A stretch of 64,000 nucleotides of DNA from Rugosimonospora sp040255525 (GTDB lineage Bacteria; Actinomycetota; Actinomycetes; Mycobacteriales; Micromonosporaceae): contig JBDZVD010000023.1 in assembly GCA_040255525.1 (NCBI GenBank), positions 7,184 through 71,183 of the forward strand, written 5' to 3'. Shown in pieces: positions 6,525-13,849 of the stretch. Both the position numbers and the translations under genes were made by a program. The notes below the pieces were generated by a model. That model was not told where the DNA came from, searched no databases, and saw nothing but the letters and a program-made list of their open reading frames with translations. How positions within the stretch are numbered: position 1 is the stretch's first letter; each line of letters begins with the position of its first letter.

Positions 6525-9017
6525 TCAGCTCGCGAAGGCTTGCAGCTCCCAGAGGGAGTAGCCGTACTGGGTGTGCCGTGCGGTGCCGTACATGCGCAGG
6601 TAGCGGCCGGAGCCGGTGACGTTGAGGGTCTGTACGCCGCCGGTGCCGGTGGTGGTGGTGTAGATGGGGGTCCAGTTCGTGCCGTCGGTGGAGGTCTGGA
6701 TCTGGTAGGCGGTCGCGTACGCGGTCTCCCAGTTGAGGACGACCTTGCAGATGTTCTGGACCGAGCCGAGGTCGATCTGTAGCCATTGCGGGTCGGAGAA
6801 TGCGCTGGACCAGCGGGTGCCGGTGTTGCCGTCGACCGCGTTGGCGGCGGTGGTGCCGGCGTTCTCGGTCGACGATGCGGTGGCGGTCCTGCCCTGGGCG
6901 ACGTTGGTGGTGCCGCAGCCACCACTGCCGCCGCCGGTACCGGCGGTGTAGACGCCCACCTCCCAGAGGGAGTAGCCGTACTGGGTGTGCCGTGCGGTGC
7001 CGTACATGCGCAGGTAGCGGCCGGAGCCGGTGACGTTGAGGGTCTGTACGCCGCCGGTGCCGGTGGTGGTGGTGTAGATGGGGGTCCAGTTCGTGCCGTC
7101 GGTGGAGGTCTGGATCTGGTAGGCGGTCGCGTACGCGGTCTCCCAGTTGAGGACGACCTTGCAGATGTTCTGGACCGAGCCGAGGTCGATCTGTAGCCAT
7201 TGCGGGTCGGAGAATGCGCTGGACCAGCGGGTGCCGGTGTTGCCGTCGACCGCGTTGGCGGCGGTGGTGCCGGCGTTCTCGGTCGACGATGCGGTGGCGG
7301 TCCTGCCCTGGGCGACGTTGGTGGTGCCGCAGCCACCACTGCCGCCGCCCGTGATGGCCCAGGTGAACGACGCGGACCCGGTGGCGCCGGTGGTGTCCCG
7401 CGCCGTCGCCGTGACGTTCGACGTGCCGGCGGCCGTCGGCGTGCCGGAGATCAGACCGGTGGAGGCGTCGATGGACAGCCCGGCGGGCAGGCCGGTGGCG
7501 CTGTAGGTCAGCGCCTGGCCGGACGCCGAGTCGGTGGCGTGGATCTGCAGGCTGGTCGCGGTGCCGACGGTGCCGCTCTGGTTACCCGGGCCGGTGACCG
7601 TGACGGTGTTGCCGCCACCGCCGCCGCCGGTGGGCAGGGTCCACAGTTGCTGCGGCGAGCCGGTGCAGGTCTCGATGTCCAGCCGGGCGCCGGTGTTGCC
7701 GCCCGGGTCGGTCAGGCACAGGCCGGAGTTCGGGTTGACCAGTTCACCGCTGGACTGGTGCGTCCAGTTCTGCGCATTGGTGCCGTTGCACGGGTACCAG
7801 TCGACGTTGGTGCCGCTGGTCTTGCCGGCCGCCACCACGTCCAGGCAGCCGCCCTCGACCCGTACGGTGCCGTCGGTGTACGGCGACCATTGCTGCCCGG
7901 CACTGCCGTTGCACGCGCTGACCCCCATCGGGTTGCCCTCGGTGTTCAGCGAGTTCTGGTTGGTCAGGCACAGGCCGTTGATCCCCTTGACCTGCCCGGT
8001 GGCTGTGGCGGTCCCGGTCGGCGTGGAGTTGCCGCCCTGCTCGTACACGGCCACGTACGCCACGCTCATGAAGGCGCCCGAGGAGGTGGCCGACGTGGGG
8101 GTGGTCTGGCCGGAGATGCCGTCCGGGTAGTTCCCGCCCATCGCCAGGTCCCAGATGATGAAGAACCCGTGATCGATGGCGGCCTGCCAGGCGGCGGCGC
8201 CGACCGACGCCTCGGTGATCGTGCTCTCCACCACGCCGTCCATCAGGAACTGGAGCGTCTCGGCGCTGGTGTTGGTGCGGTCGATGATGACCGAGTAGGT
8301 GTGGTACCCGGTCTGGCAGGTGGAGCCCGCGCCGGGGCAGGGGATCAGCGCGTGCCCCGGGCTGTTCGCCGAGTCGTGGAGGGTCTGGGATGCCTCGTTC
8401 AGGCCGTTGACGTCCTCCATCATGTCGATCTCGCCGGACTGCGGCCAGCCGCCGCCGGCGCGCATCGGGGCGCCCAGCGCCCAGAACGCCGGCCAGTACC
8501 CGAGTCCGTTGGCGGGGTTGGGCTGCTGGATCGACGCGGTCATCTCCAGCTTGCCGCCGGGCGGAGCCTGGAAGTCGTCCCGGGTGCTCTCGATCCGCGC
8601 CGACGTCCAGGTGCCGCCGCTGTTGATGGCCTTGAGCACGAGGTGCCCGTTGCCGTCGAGGTAGACGTTGTTCGTGGAGCTGGTGGTCTGCTCCCTCTCG
8701 CCGGTGCCATAGCCGGTACCGATGTCGTAGAACCAGTTCGCCGACGACGGCGGCGACCCGGCCGTACCGGCGAAGTTGTCGCCGAACACGGTGGTCCAGC
8801 CGGACGGGGGTGGCGGCACGGTGTCGGCCAGCGCCGCGGGCGCGGCGACCAGTGTGGCGGTCGCGACGCCGGTCAGGCACCCGGCGACGAGGGTGAGCGC
8901 GGCGAGGGCCGCGCGGCTCCTACCGGCCAGGCCGGTGCGACGCGGGTGGGCACCCCCGCCGTCCTGCGGCCCCGGATGGTGACTGGCTTGCTCGGCCATG
9001 CGCGGAATGCGGAACAC
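6525..9017 (-). CDS. secreted GH16 beta-glucanase (laminarinase-like) with ricin-B, Ig-like and two CBM32 domains
   Basis: An 830-residue extracellular glycoside hydrolase. A long signal sequence ends near ALAD (about residue 65). The GH16 catalytic domain covers about 70-335 and has the diagnostic GEIDMMEDV, with Glu196 as nucleophile and Glu201 as acid/base; this spacing is typical of beta-1,3-glucanases. A CBM13/ricin-B trefoil follows (GLCLTNQNSLN, NWTHQSSGEL), then a putative-Ig domain (PAGLSIDASTGLISGTPTAA), then two identical CBM32 modules starting GCGTTNVAQGRTATASSTEN. The GTG at 9017 has GGGAAG eight bases upstream; ATG 8999 is an alternative. A 12-bp palindrome at 9137-9148 is a likely operator. 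Confidence 0.92.
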   Translation of the reverse strand: MFRIPRMAEQASHHPGPQDGGGAHPRRTGLAGRSRAALAALTLVAGCLTGVATATLVAAPAALADTVPPPPSGWTTVFGDNFAGTAGSPPSSANWFYDIGTGYGTGEREQTTSSTNNVYLDGNGHLVLKAINSGGTWTSARIESTRDDFQAPPGGKLEMTASIQQPNPANGLGYWPAFWALGAPMRAGGGWPQSGEIDMMEDVNGLNEASQTLHDSANSPGHALIPCPGAGSTCQTGYHTYSVIIDRTNTSAETLQFLMDGVVESTITEASVGAAAWQAAIDHGFFIIWDLAMGGNYPDGISGQTTPTSATSSGAFMSVAYVAVYEQGGNSTPTGTATATGQVKGINGLCLTNQNSLNTEGNPMGVSACNGSAGQQWSPYTDGTVRVEGGCLDVVAAGKTSGTNVDWYPCNGTNAQNWTHQSSGELVNPNSGLCLTDPGGNTGARLDIETCTGSPQQLWTLPTGGGGGGNTVTVTGPGNQSGTVGTATSLQIHATDSASGQALTYSATGLPAGLSIDASTGLISGTPTAAGTSNVTATARDTTGATGSASFTWAITGGGSGGCGTTNVAQGRTATASSTENAGTTAANAVDGNTGTRWSSAFSDPQWLQIDLGSVQNICKVVLNWETAYATAYQIQTSTDGTNWTPIYTTTTGTGGVQTLNVTGSGRYLRMYGTARHTQYGYSLWEVGVYTAGTGGGSGGCGTTNVAQGRTATASSTENAGTTAANAVDGNTGTRWSSAFSDPQWLQIDLGSVQNICKVVLNWETAYATAYQIQTSTDGTNWTPIYTTTTGTGGVQTLNVTGSGRYLRMYGTARHTQYGYSLWELQAFAS
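6546..7349 (-). repeat. perfect 390-bp direct repeat (6546-6935 and 6960-7349)
   Basis: The two CBM32 modules of the GH16 protein are encoded by DNA that I read as identical across 390 bases, including every third position, offset by 414 bp. Only the 24-bp linker between them differs. Confidence 0.9.
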
Positions 9018-9136
9018 GATGGCTTCCCTTCAGCGCGGAGCGCGCTCTTTCGTTCCGGCCGGGCATGGCGCAGCCACGGCACGGCTGTGCCGTAACGCGG
9101 TCGGTCATGAGGGCCGGATGGTGTGGGACGGAATGG

Positions 9137-9148
9137 GAGAGCGCTCTC
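9137..9148. promoter_or_regulatory. LacI-type operator GAGAGCGCTCTC upstream of the GH16 gene
   Basis: A perfect 12-bp palindrome with a central GCGC, about 120 bp before the GH16 start. It resembles the CebR/CelR cellulose-utilisation operator TGGGAGCGCTCCCA of actinobacteria, with an altered outer part. The regulator is not in this window, apart from the arabinose-linked LacI gene, which appears to have a different site. Confidence 0.55.
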
Positions 9149-9429
9149 TACCAACAGATGTGTACGGGTCCGCCCCAGACCTGTCAAGAGACAGCCGTGG
9201 ATCGCTGGCGGTCAGGCCCGGCGGATCGCCTCACGCCTTGCCTTGACCACTTGAAAGATCGCGTCATAGCTGTGACGTGCGGCGGAGCCTCGGCGCGGGC
9301 GCCGGGGCGGTGCCGCCAAGACGCCGGTGAATGGCATCTGGCATGGCGGGTACCCGGCGCGGGGCGCAGGACGGCGCATGCCCGTCGATCACTGCGGCGG
9401 CGGCGGTCTGCCGGGCGCCTGGGCGCGGC

Positions 9430-9464
9430 CCGAGCCCGTGCCCGCGAGGCGGGCACGGGCTCGG
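9430..9464. terminator. strong hairpin, 16-bp arms, 3-base loop
   Basis: Arms at 9430-9445 and 9449-9464 are perfectly complementary around GAG. It lies just before the -35 hexamer of the aromatic leader promoter (9475). There is no T-run. It may insulate the promoter from upstream transcription, or terminate antisense reads; no convergent gene explains it. Confidence 0.5.
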
Positions 9465-9474
9465 ATGGCACCGT

Positions 9475-9504
9475 TTGTCCGCCGTGCCGGGGCCGTGGTA
9501 GCCT
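9475..9504 (+). promoter_or_regulatory. promoter of the DAHP synthase leader
   Basis: A -35 TTGTCC (9475-9480), an 18-base spacer and a -10 TAGCCT (9499-9504). The leader ATG lies eight bases after the -10 end, so the transcript should begin at or next to the start codon. Confidence 0.6.
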
Positions 9505-9511
9505 GCCCACC

Positions 9512-9583
9512 ATGCCCGCGTGGATTCGTTGCTATCGGCGCTTTATACCGGCTCCGGGTGGAGCCGGTAGTCAGGTGCGCTGA
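9512..9583 (+). CDS. aromatic amino acid leader peptide
   Basis: A 23-codon reading frame beginning MPAWIRCYRRF and ending at TGA 9581-9583. It holds Trp (codon 4), Tyr (codon 8) and Phe (codon 11): one codon for each aromatic product of the pathway started by the next gene. Hairpin A begins just after the Phe codon. There is no ribosome binding site; the -10 at 9499-9504 suggests leaderless translation. I infer a regulatory peptide whose translation senses charged aromatic tRNAs. Confidence 0.6.
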   Translation: MPAWIRCYRRFIPAPGGAGSQVR

Positions 9584-9631
9584 CCGACCAACCACCCGGA
9601 GCCAGCCAGGCAGAGGCCATCGCCTCTGCCT
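9546..9631 (+). promoter_or_regulatory. candidate transcription attenuator for DAHP synthase
   Basis: Three RNA elements are visible. Hairpin A has perfect 10-bp arms 9546-9555 and 9560-9569. A mutually exclusive pairing B joins 9550-9561 with 9592-9603 (12 bp, perfect). A terminator stem follows, 9608-9617 with 9622-9631, then TTCGTCATT. The leader stop codon lies inside the loop of B. How the choice of A or B reaches the terminator is not explained by simple perfect pairs. Confidence 0.6.
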
Positions 9632-9640
9632 TTCGTCATT
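9608..9640 (+). terminator. intrinsic terminator within the leader
   Basis: A 10-bp stem (9608-9617 with 9622-9631) with a CATC loop, followed by a T-rich stretch, ending about 70 bases before the DAHP synthase ATG. It is the most canonical intrinsic terminator in the window, and it lies before a gene rather than after one. Confidence 0.65.
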
Positions 9641-9708
9641 GTGGCGGGCACGCTCCGGGCAACGCGACGATCGCGGCCGGGGCCCGCCCCCGAGAAGACG
9701 GGAAGATC

Positions 9709-10803
9709 ATGACCCCAGCCGCCTCCACCGATCCGGCCCCCACGAACGATCTGCGCATCGCGAGCTTCCAGCCGCTGGTGCCGCCGGGACAGTTGCGCGC
9801 CGCCCAGCCGCTGCCGGCCGCGGGCGCGCGCCTGGTGCGAGACAGCCGCCGGGCCGTGCGCGGCGTGCTCAGCGGCGAGGACGACCGGCTCTTCCTGGTC
9901 GTCGGGCCGTGCTCGGTGCACGATCCGGCCGCGGCGCGTGAGTACGCACAGCGCCTGGCCGCGGCGGTGGCGCCGCTGTCCGACGACCTCTGCGTGGTGA
10001 TGCGGGTGTACTTCGAGAAGCCCCGGACCAGGCTGGGGTGGAAGGGCCTGATCAACGACCCGGACCTGGACGGTACCCACGACGTGCAGCGCGGGCTGCG
10101 GATGGCGCGCGGCGTGCTGCTGGAGGTCCTGGCGACCGGGCTGCCGGTCGGCTGCGAGTTCCTCGAGCCGACCAGCCCGCAGTACATCGCGGACGCGGTC
10201 TCCTGGGGTGCGATCGGCGCCCGTACGCCGGAGAGCCAGGTGCACCGCCAGTTGGCGTCGGGACTGTCGATGCCGATCGGCTTCAAGAACGCGACCGACG
10301 GTGACGTGCAGACCGCCATCGACGGCTGTCACACGGCGGCGGGCAGCCACGTGTTCTTCGGCGTCGACGACGAGGGCCGCGGTTCGATCGTCTCGACGAC
10401 CGGCAACCCGGACTGCCACATCGTGCTGCGCGGCGGTCGCGGCGGCCCGAACTACTACCCGGAGAATGTCCGCGACGCGCTCGCGCTGCTGGCGAAGGCC
10501 GAGATGCCCAGGCGCCTGGTCATCGACGCGAGCCACGGCAACAGCGGCAAGGACCACATCCGCCAGGAAGTGGTGGTCCGCGAGATCGCCGAGCAGGTGG
10601 CCGGCGGCGAGTCGGGGATCGCCGGGCTGATGATGGAGAGTTTCCTGGTGCCCGGGCGGCAGGAGCCGGGGCCGCGGGACACGCTCACCTACGGGCAGAG
10701 CGTGACCGACGCGTGCATCGGCTGGGAGCAGACCGAGCGGCTGCTGGGGGAGTTGGCCGCGGCCGCGCGGCGCCGGCGCAGCGCGGTACGCGGCGGATCC
10801 TGA
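9709..10803 (+). CDS. aroG: 3-deoxy-7-phosphoheptulonate (DAHP) synthase, class I
   Basis: Condenses phosphoenolpyruvate with erythrose-4-phosphate, the first step of the shikimate pathway. The 364-residue protein carries the class I (AroFGH) signatures VVGPCSVHDP, YFEKPRTRLGWKGLINDP, GCEFLEPTSPQYIAD, GARTPESQ, FKNATDGD and LVIDASHGNSGKDH, which hold PEP- and metal-binding residues. Its length is close to the 350 residues of E. coli AroG. The ATG at 9709 has GGGAAG a few bases upstream. The 5' region holds a leader peptide with Trp, Tyr and Phe codons and a terminator, so attenuation by aromatic amino acids is likely. Its 3' end overlaps a degraded convergent gene. Confidence 0.95.
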   Translation: MTPAASTDPAPTNDLRIASFQPLVPPGQLRAAQPLPAAGARLVRDSRRAVRGVLSGEDDRLFLVVGPCSVHDPAAAREYAQRLAAAVAPLSDDLCVVMRVYFEKPRTRLGWKGLINDPDLDGTHDVQRGLRMARGVLLEVLATGLPVGCEFLEPTSPQYIADAVSWGAIGARTPESQVHRQLASGLSMPIGFKNATDGDVQTAIDGCHTAAGSHVFFGVDDEGRGSIVSTTGNPDCHIVLRGGRGGPNYYPENVRDALALLAKAEMPRRLVIDASHGNSGKDHIRQEVVVREIAEQVAGGESGIAGLMMESFLVPGRQEPGPRDTLTYGQSVTDACIGWEQTERLLGELAAAARRRRSAVRGGS

Positions 10804-11102
10804 AACGGCGGCGCCGACCGACCCGGCTGGGCGGCGGGCGCGTCATCCTCGCCCAGCGGCACGGCCCGGTCGAGCTGGTCGGCGAACACCGCCATGACGA
10901 CCGCGCCCGAGGCCGTCTCCGCCAACCCGAACATGGCCGCCGCGTGCGGCCCGCCGACGTGGTTGTGCAACTGTTCCGCGTCGGGCAACCGCGCGGTGAC
11001 GGTGCCACCGCCGTCGGCCACCGCGGTGAACTCCACGCCGAGTGTGCGCGCGAACGGTACGGCGCCCAGCATGCCGGCGCTCAACGTTTCCAGGTCGGTC
11101 AT
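10689..11102 (-). pseudogene. truncated hotdog-fold (DUF4442/PaaI-like) thioesterase
   Basis: The first about 80 residues match a hotdog thioesterase: MTDLETLSAGMLGAVPFART, then LHNHVGGPHAAAMFGLAETA, the catalytic-helix region. After FADQLDRAVPL the frame loses resemblance and runs antisense through the last 115 bases of the DAHP synthase gene. The second half of the fold is therefore missing. The start looks intact: a TAGGGT hexamer lies six bases before the ATG at 11102, as in other leaderless genes here. I call it a 3'-truncated gene. Confidence 0.6.
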
Positions 11103-11181
11103 GCCATTACCCTACCGACCGGTAACATGAGGTCCCCGGGGCACTCCCATAGGCATTGACGATCGACTATCATTCGAAGCC

Positions 11182-13065
11182 GTGCCCGGCTCCGCCACCG
11201 AGGGGCGCCAGCGCAACGCGCTGATCGTCGCCGGTACGCTCGTGCTGACCGCCGCGCTCTACGCGGGCGTGTTCCACGGCGGGTTCCTGGAATTCGACGA
11301 CCCCGACAACGTGCTGGACAACTACTCGATCCGGACGCTGTCCTGGCCCAACGTCGAGCACTGGTTCACCACACCGCTGCAGTACATGTACACCCCGCTG
11401 GTGTCCCTGTCGTACGCCCTGGACTACCACGTCGGGCGGCTGGACCCGGCCGCGTACCACGTCACCAACGTCGGCCTGCACCTGGCCAACGTCGTACTGG
11501 TGTACCGGCTGTGCCGGGCGCTGACCAGGCGGGCGTTCATCGCGCACTTCGTGACCGTGGCGTTCGCCGTCCACCCGGTCAACGTGGACACGGTGTGTTG
11601 GGTGTCCACCCGCAGCACCCTGCTCGCCACGCTGTTCTCGCTCGCCACCCTGCTGGCCTACCTGCGGTATTCGCGCCGCCGGAGGTGGCCCTGGCTGGCG
11701 CTGGCCGTGCTGCTGTTCGTCCTGGCGGTGCTGTCCAAGTCCACCGCGGTGGCGCTGGCGGCGTGCCTGCCGGTGCTGGACCACTGCCGGGGCCGCAGGC
11801 CGCGCTGGCGACTGGTCGCCGAGAAGCTCCCCTTCGCGGTGGTGGCCCTCGCCGGTGGACTGCTGACCCTGCACTTCCGCGTCGACACCGGCTCGCCGTA
11901 CCACTACACGGTCGCCGACCGCGCCATCCTCGTCTGCTCCGCGTTGACCGGGTACCTGATCCGGCTGGTCTTCCCGTACCCGCTCGCGTTCGCCTACGCG
12001 TACCCGGCCAAGACCGGTGCGTTCCTGCCGTGGTACCTCTACCTGACGCCGGTGTTCCTGGCCGCGGTCGGCGTCGCGCTGTACCGGGCGCCGGTGCCGA
12101 GGAAGCTGCTGCTGTTCGGCCTGTCGTTCTTCCTGGCGAACGTGGTGCTGACCCAGGCGGCGCTGCTGGAGGACAACTACGCGGCCAACCGCTACCTGTA
12201 CCTGCCCTCCGTCGGCCTGTTCCTGGTGCTCGCCGAACTCGTCCGCGGTTTCGTCGAGGCGGCCGGCGGCTGGCGGGCCCGATGGCTTCCGGTGTGGCCG
12301 TCGGTGCTGACCGTGGTGGCTGTGCTGTTCGCGGTCGCCGCGTTCGGCCGTACCGTGCTGTGGCGCGAACCGGTACGGGTGCTGGACGACTCGATCGCGC
12401 ACCAGCCGGGCGTACCGTTCGTGTACAACAGCCGCGGCATGACCGAGTACGCCGGTGGCGACTACCCGGCCGCGCTGCGTGACTTCGACAAGACCCTCTC
12501 GCTGGACCCGTCGTTCGCGCTGAGCTACTACTACCGGGGTGTGATCAGGAGCCTCGACGGCGACAACACCGGCGCGGTCGCCGACTACGACAGGGCGATC
12601 TCGCTGTCCTCGGGCTTCGAGGCCGCCTACGACGAGCGGGGCAAGGCCGAACTGGCGCTGGGCAGCTACCAGGACGCGCTGGCTGATCTGAACCACGCCC
12701 TCGCGCTGGACGGGTACCTGGTCGACGCGTACCTCAACCGGGGGCGGGTGTACGAGGCACTGCGGCGGTACCCGGAGGCGATCGGCGACTACCGCCGGGC
12801 TGCCCAGCTCGACCCGGACTACTCGGGCACGTACGACGACCTGGGCGTCGCGGAGCTGGCGTCCGGCGACCCGGAGTCGGCGGCCGGCGACTTCGGCACC
12901 GCGATCCGGCTGGATCCGCGGTACGGGGAGGCGTACTTCCACCGGGGCGAAGCCCGGCAACGGATGAACGATCCGGCCGGGGCGTGTACCGACTGGCGCA
13001 GCGCGGCCGCCTACGGCTACCCGGCCGCGAGCCAGGCCGTCCGGACCGGATGCCCGTCCGGCTGA
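11182..13065 (+). CDS. TMTC-like polytopic membrane protein with C-terminal TPRs
   Basis: A 627-residue protein. The N-terminal two thirds have around ten membrane spans, and an early extracytoplasmic FLEFDDPDNVLDN recalls the acidic loop of GT-C glycosyltransferases. Downstream are CWVSTRSTLLATLFSLATL and ANRYLYLPSVGLFLVLAE. The last about 200 residues form five or so tetratricopeptide repeats with A-x-x-DF/DY-x-x-A-I-x-L-D-P patterns. The layout matches the TMTC-type O-mannosyltransferase group, but donor and acceptor are unknown. The GTG at 11182 lies eight bases after TATCAT (11168-11173), so leaderless expression is plausible. A large palindrome follows its stop. Confidence 0.8.
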   Translation: MPGSATEGRQRNALIVAGTLVLTAALYAGVFHGGFLEFDDPDNVLDNYSIRTLSWPNVEHWFTTPLQYMYTPLVSLSYALDYHVGRLDPAAYHVTNVGLHLANVVLVYRLCRALTRRAFIAHFVTVAFAVHPVNVDTVCWVSTRSTLLATLFSLATLLAYLRYSRRRRWPWLALAVLLFVLAVLSKSTAVALAACLPVLDHCRGRRPRWRLVAEKLPFAVVALAGGLLTLHFRVDTGSPYHYTVADRAILVCSALTGYLIRLVFPYPLAFAYAYPAKTGAFLPWYLYLTPVFLAAVGVALYRAPVPRKLLLFGLSFFLANVVLTQAALLEDNYAANRYLYLPSVGLFLVLAELVRGFVEAAGGWRARWLPVWPSVLTVVAVLFAVAAFGRTVLWREPVRVLDDSIAHQPGVPFVYNSRGMTEYAGGDYPAALRDFDKTLSLDPSFALSYYYRGVIRSLDGDNTGAVADYDRAISLSSGFEAAYDERGKAELALGSYQDALADLNHALALDGYLVDAYLNRGRVYEALRRYPEAIGDYRRAAQLDPDYSGTYDDLGVAELASGDPESAAGDFGTAIRLDPRYGEAYFHRGEARQRMNDPAGACTDWRSAAAYGYPAASQAVRTGCPSG

Positions 13066-13133
13066 TCCGCCGAGGCAGGCGGCCGGCGACGTGGGTGGGA
13101 CTGGCCGCCGGTCCGGCGAGCCGCCGCCGCCAG

Positions 13134-13159
13134 CGGCGTGCACGGTACCGTGCACGCCG
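13134..13159. promoter_or_regulatory. perfect 26-bp palindrome at the start of the VanZ-like gene
   Basis: The 13-bp arms 13134-13146 and 13147-13159 are perfectly complementary with no spacer; the core is GTGCACGGTACCGTGCAC. It spans three in-frame candidate GTG starts of the downstream gene and lies 68 bp after the upstream stop. It could be a dimeric operator or a cruciform terminator. Confidence 0.5.
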
Positions 13160-13746
13160 TGGGCGGCGTCTGGCGCAGTTGGGGAGGCGTGCTGCTGGCG
13201 TCGGCGGCCGGGCTGCCGGTGGCCGGCCTCGTGGCATGGGTACTGGCCGTGACCCGGCCACAGCGCCCGGTCCGGTACGCGGTGGCCGAGGTGGCGATCG
13301 TGGCCGGCACCGTGCCGTGGCTCTGGATGATCCTCACCCCCTCGCCGGGCACCCCACGCCGGCTCAGCTTGGTCCCGCTGCGCGACCTGATCCAGCTCGC
13401 GCCCGCCGACGTGGTCGTCCAGGTCGGCGGCAACCTGCTGGTCTTCGCCGCCCTCGGGTTCTTCCTGCCGATCCGCTTCGCCGCACGGGTGCCCGCGGTG
13501 CTCGCGTGTGCCACGGCCGGTTCGATGACGGTGGAGACCCTGCAGTACGTCCTGGACCTCGGGCGCGTCTCGTCAGTGGACGACGTGCTGGTGAACGCGG
13601 CCGGCGCCGGGCTGGCGGCGCTGGGTTCGGTGCACTGGTGGCGGTTGCGGCGGGGCGCCGGGCCGGCACGGCGGGCGGCGCGCGTGCCGGCTCAGCAGAC
13701 CAGCCGTGGCGGCAGACCGGCGGCGTCCGCCCGCCGGTCCCGGTAG
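13138..13746 (+). CDS. VanZ-like family membrane protein
   Basis: A roughly 200-residue protein with four or five transmembrane helices. It has the VanZ-like pattern: a hydrophobic N-terminus, LVPLRDLIQ, then VGGNLLVFAALGFFLPI, then ETLQYVLDLGRVSSVDDVLVN, where E-x-x-Q and R-x-x-x-x-D-D are typical of the family. Relatives include the teicoplanin-resistance accessory protein, but most have no known role. In-frame GTG starts at 13138, 13150 and 13159 are all possible, none with a clear ribosome binding site, and all overlap the 26-bp palindrome. It follows the TPR gene on the same strand. Confidence 0.8.
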   Translation: MHGTVHAVGGVWRSWGGVLLASAAGLPVAGLVAWVLAVTRPQRPVRYAVAEVAIVAGTVPWLWMILTPSPGTPRRLSLVPLRDLIQLAPADVVVQVGGNLLVFAALGFFLPIRFAARVPAVLACATAGSMTVETLQYVLDLGRVSSVDDVLVNAAGAGLAALGSVHWWRLRRGAGPARRAARVPAQQTSRGGRPAASARRSR

Positions 13747-13849
13747 GTCCGCTCGGCGGACACCAGGAACCGCTCGACGTCGGGAACATCGACGCCGGCC
13801 CGGCTGCCCGACCCGGTACCCGGTCCCGCCGGCGCGGTCCGCGACCGGG

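Noticed and set aside
9065..9511. Treating the aromatic leader as the end of a longer upstream ORF
   Set aside because: The upstream part is Arg/Pro-rich shadow sequence crossing the 16-bp-arm hairpin and the promoter; only the last 23 codons show design.
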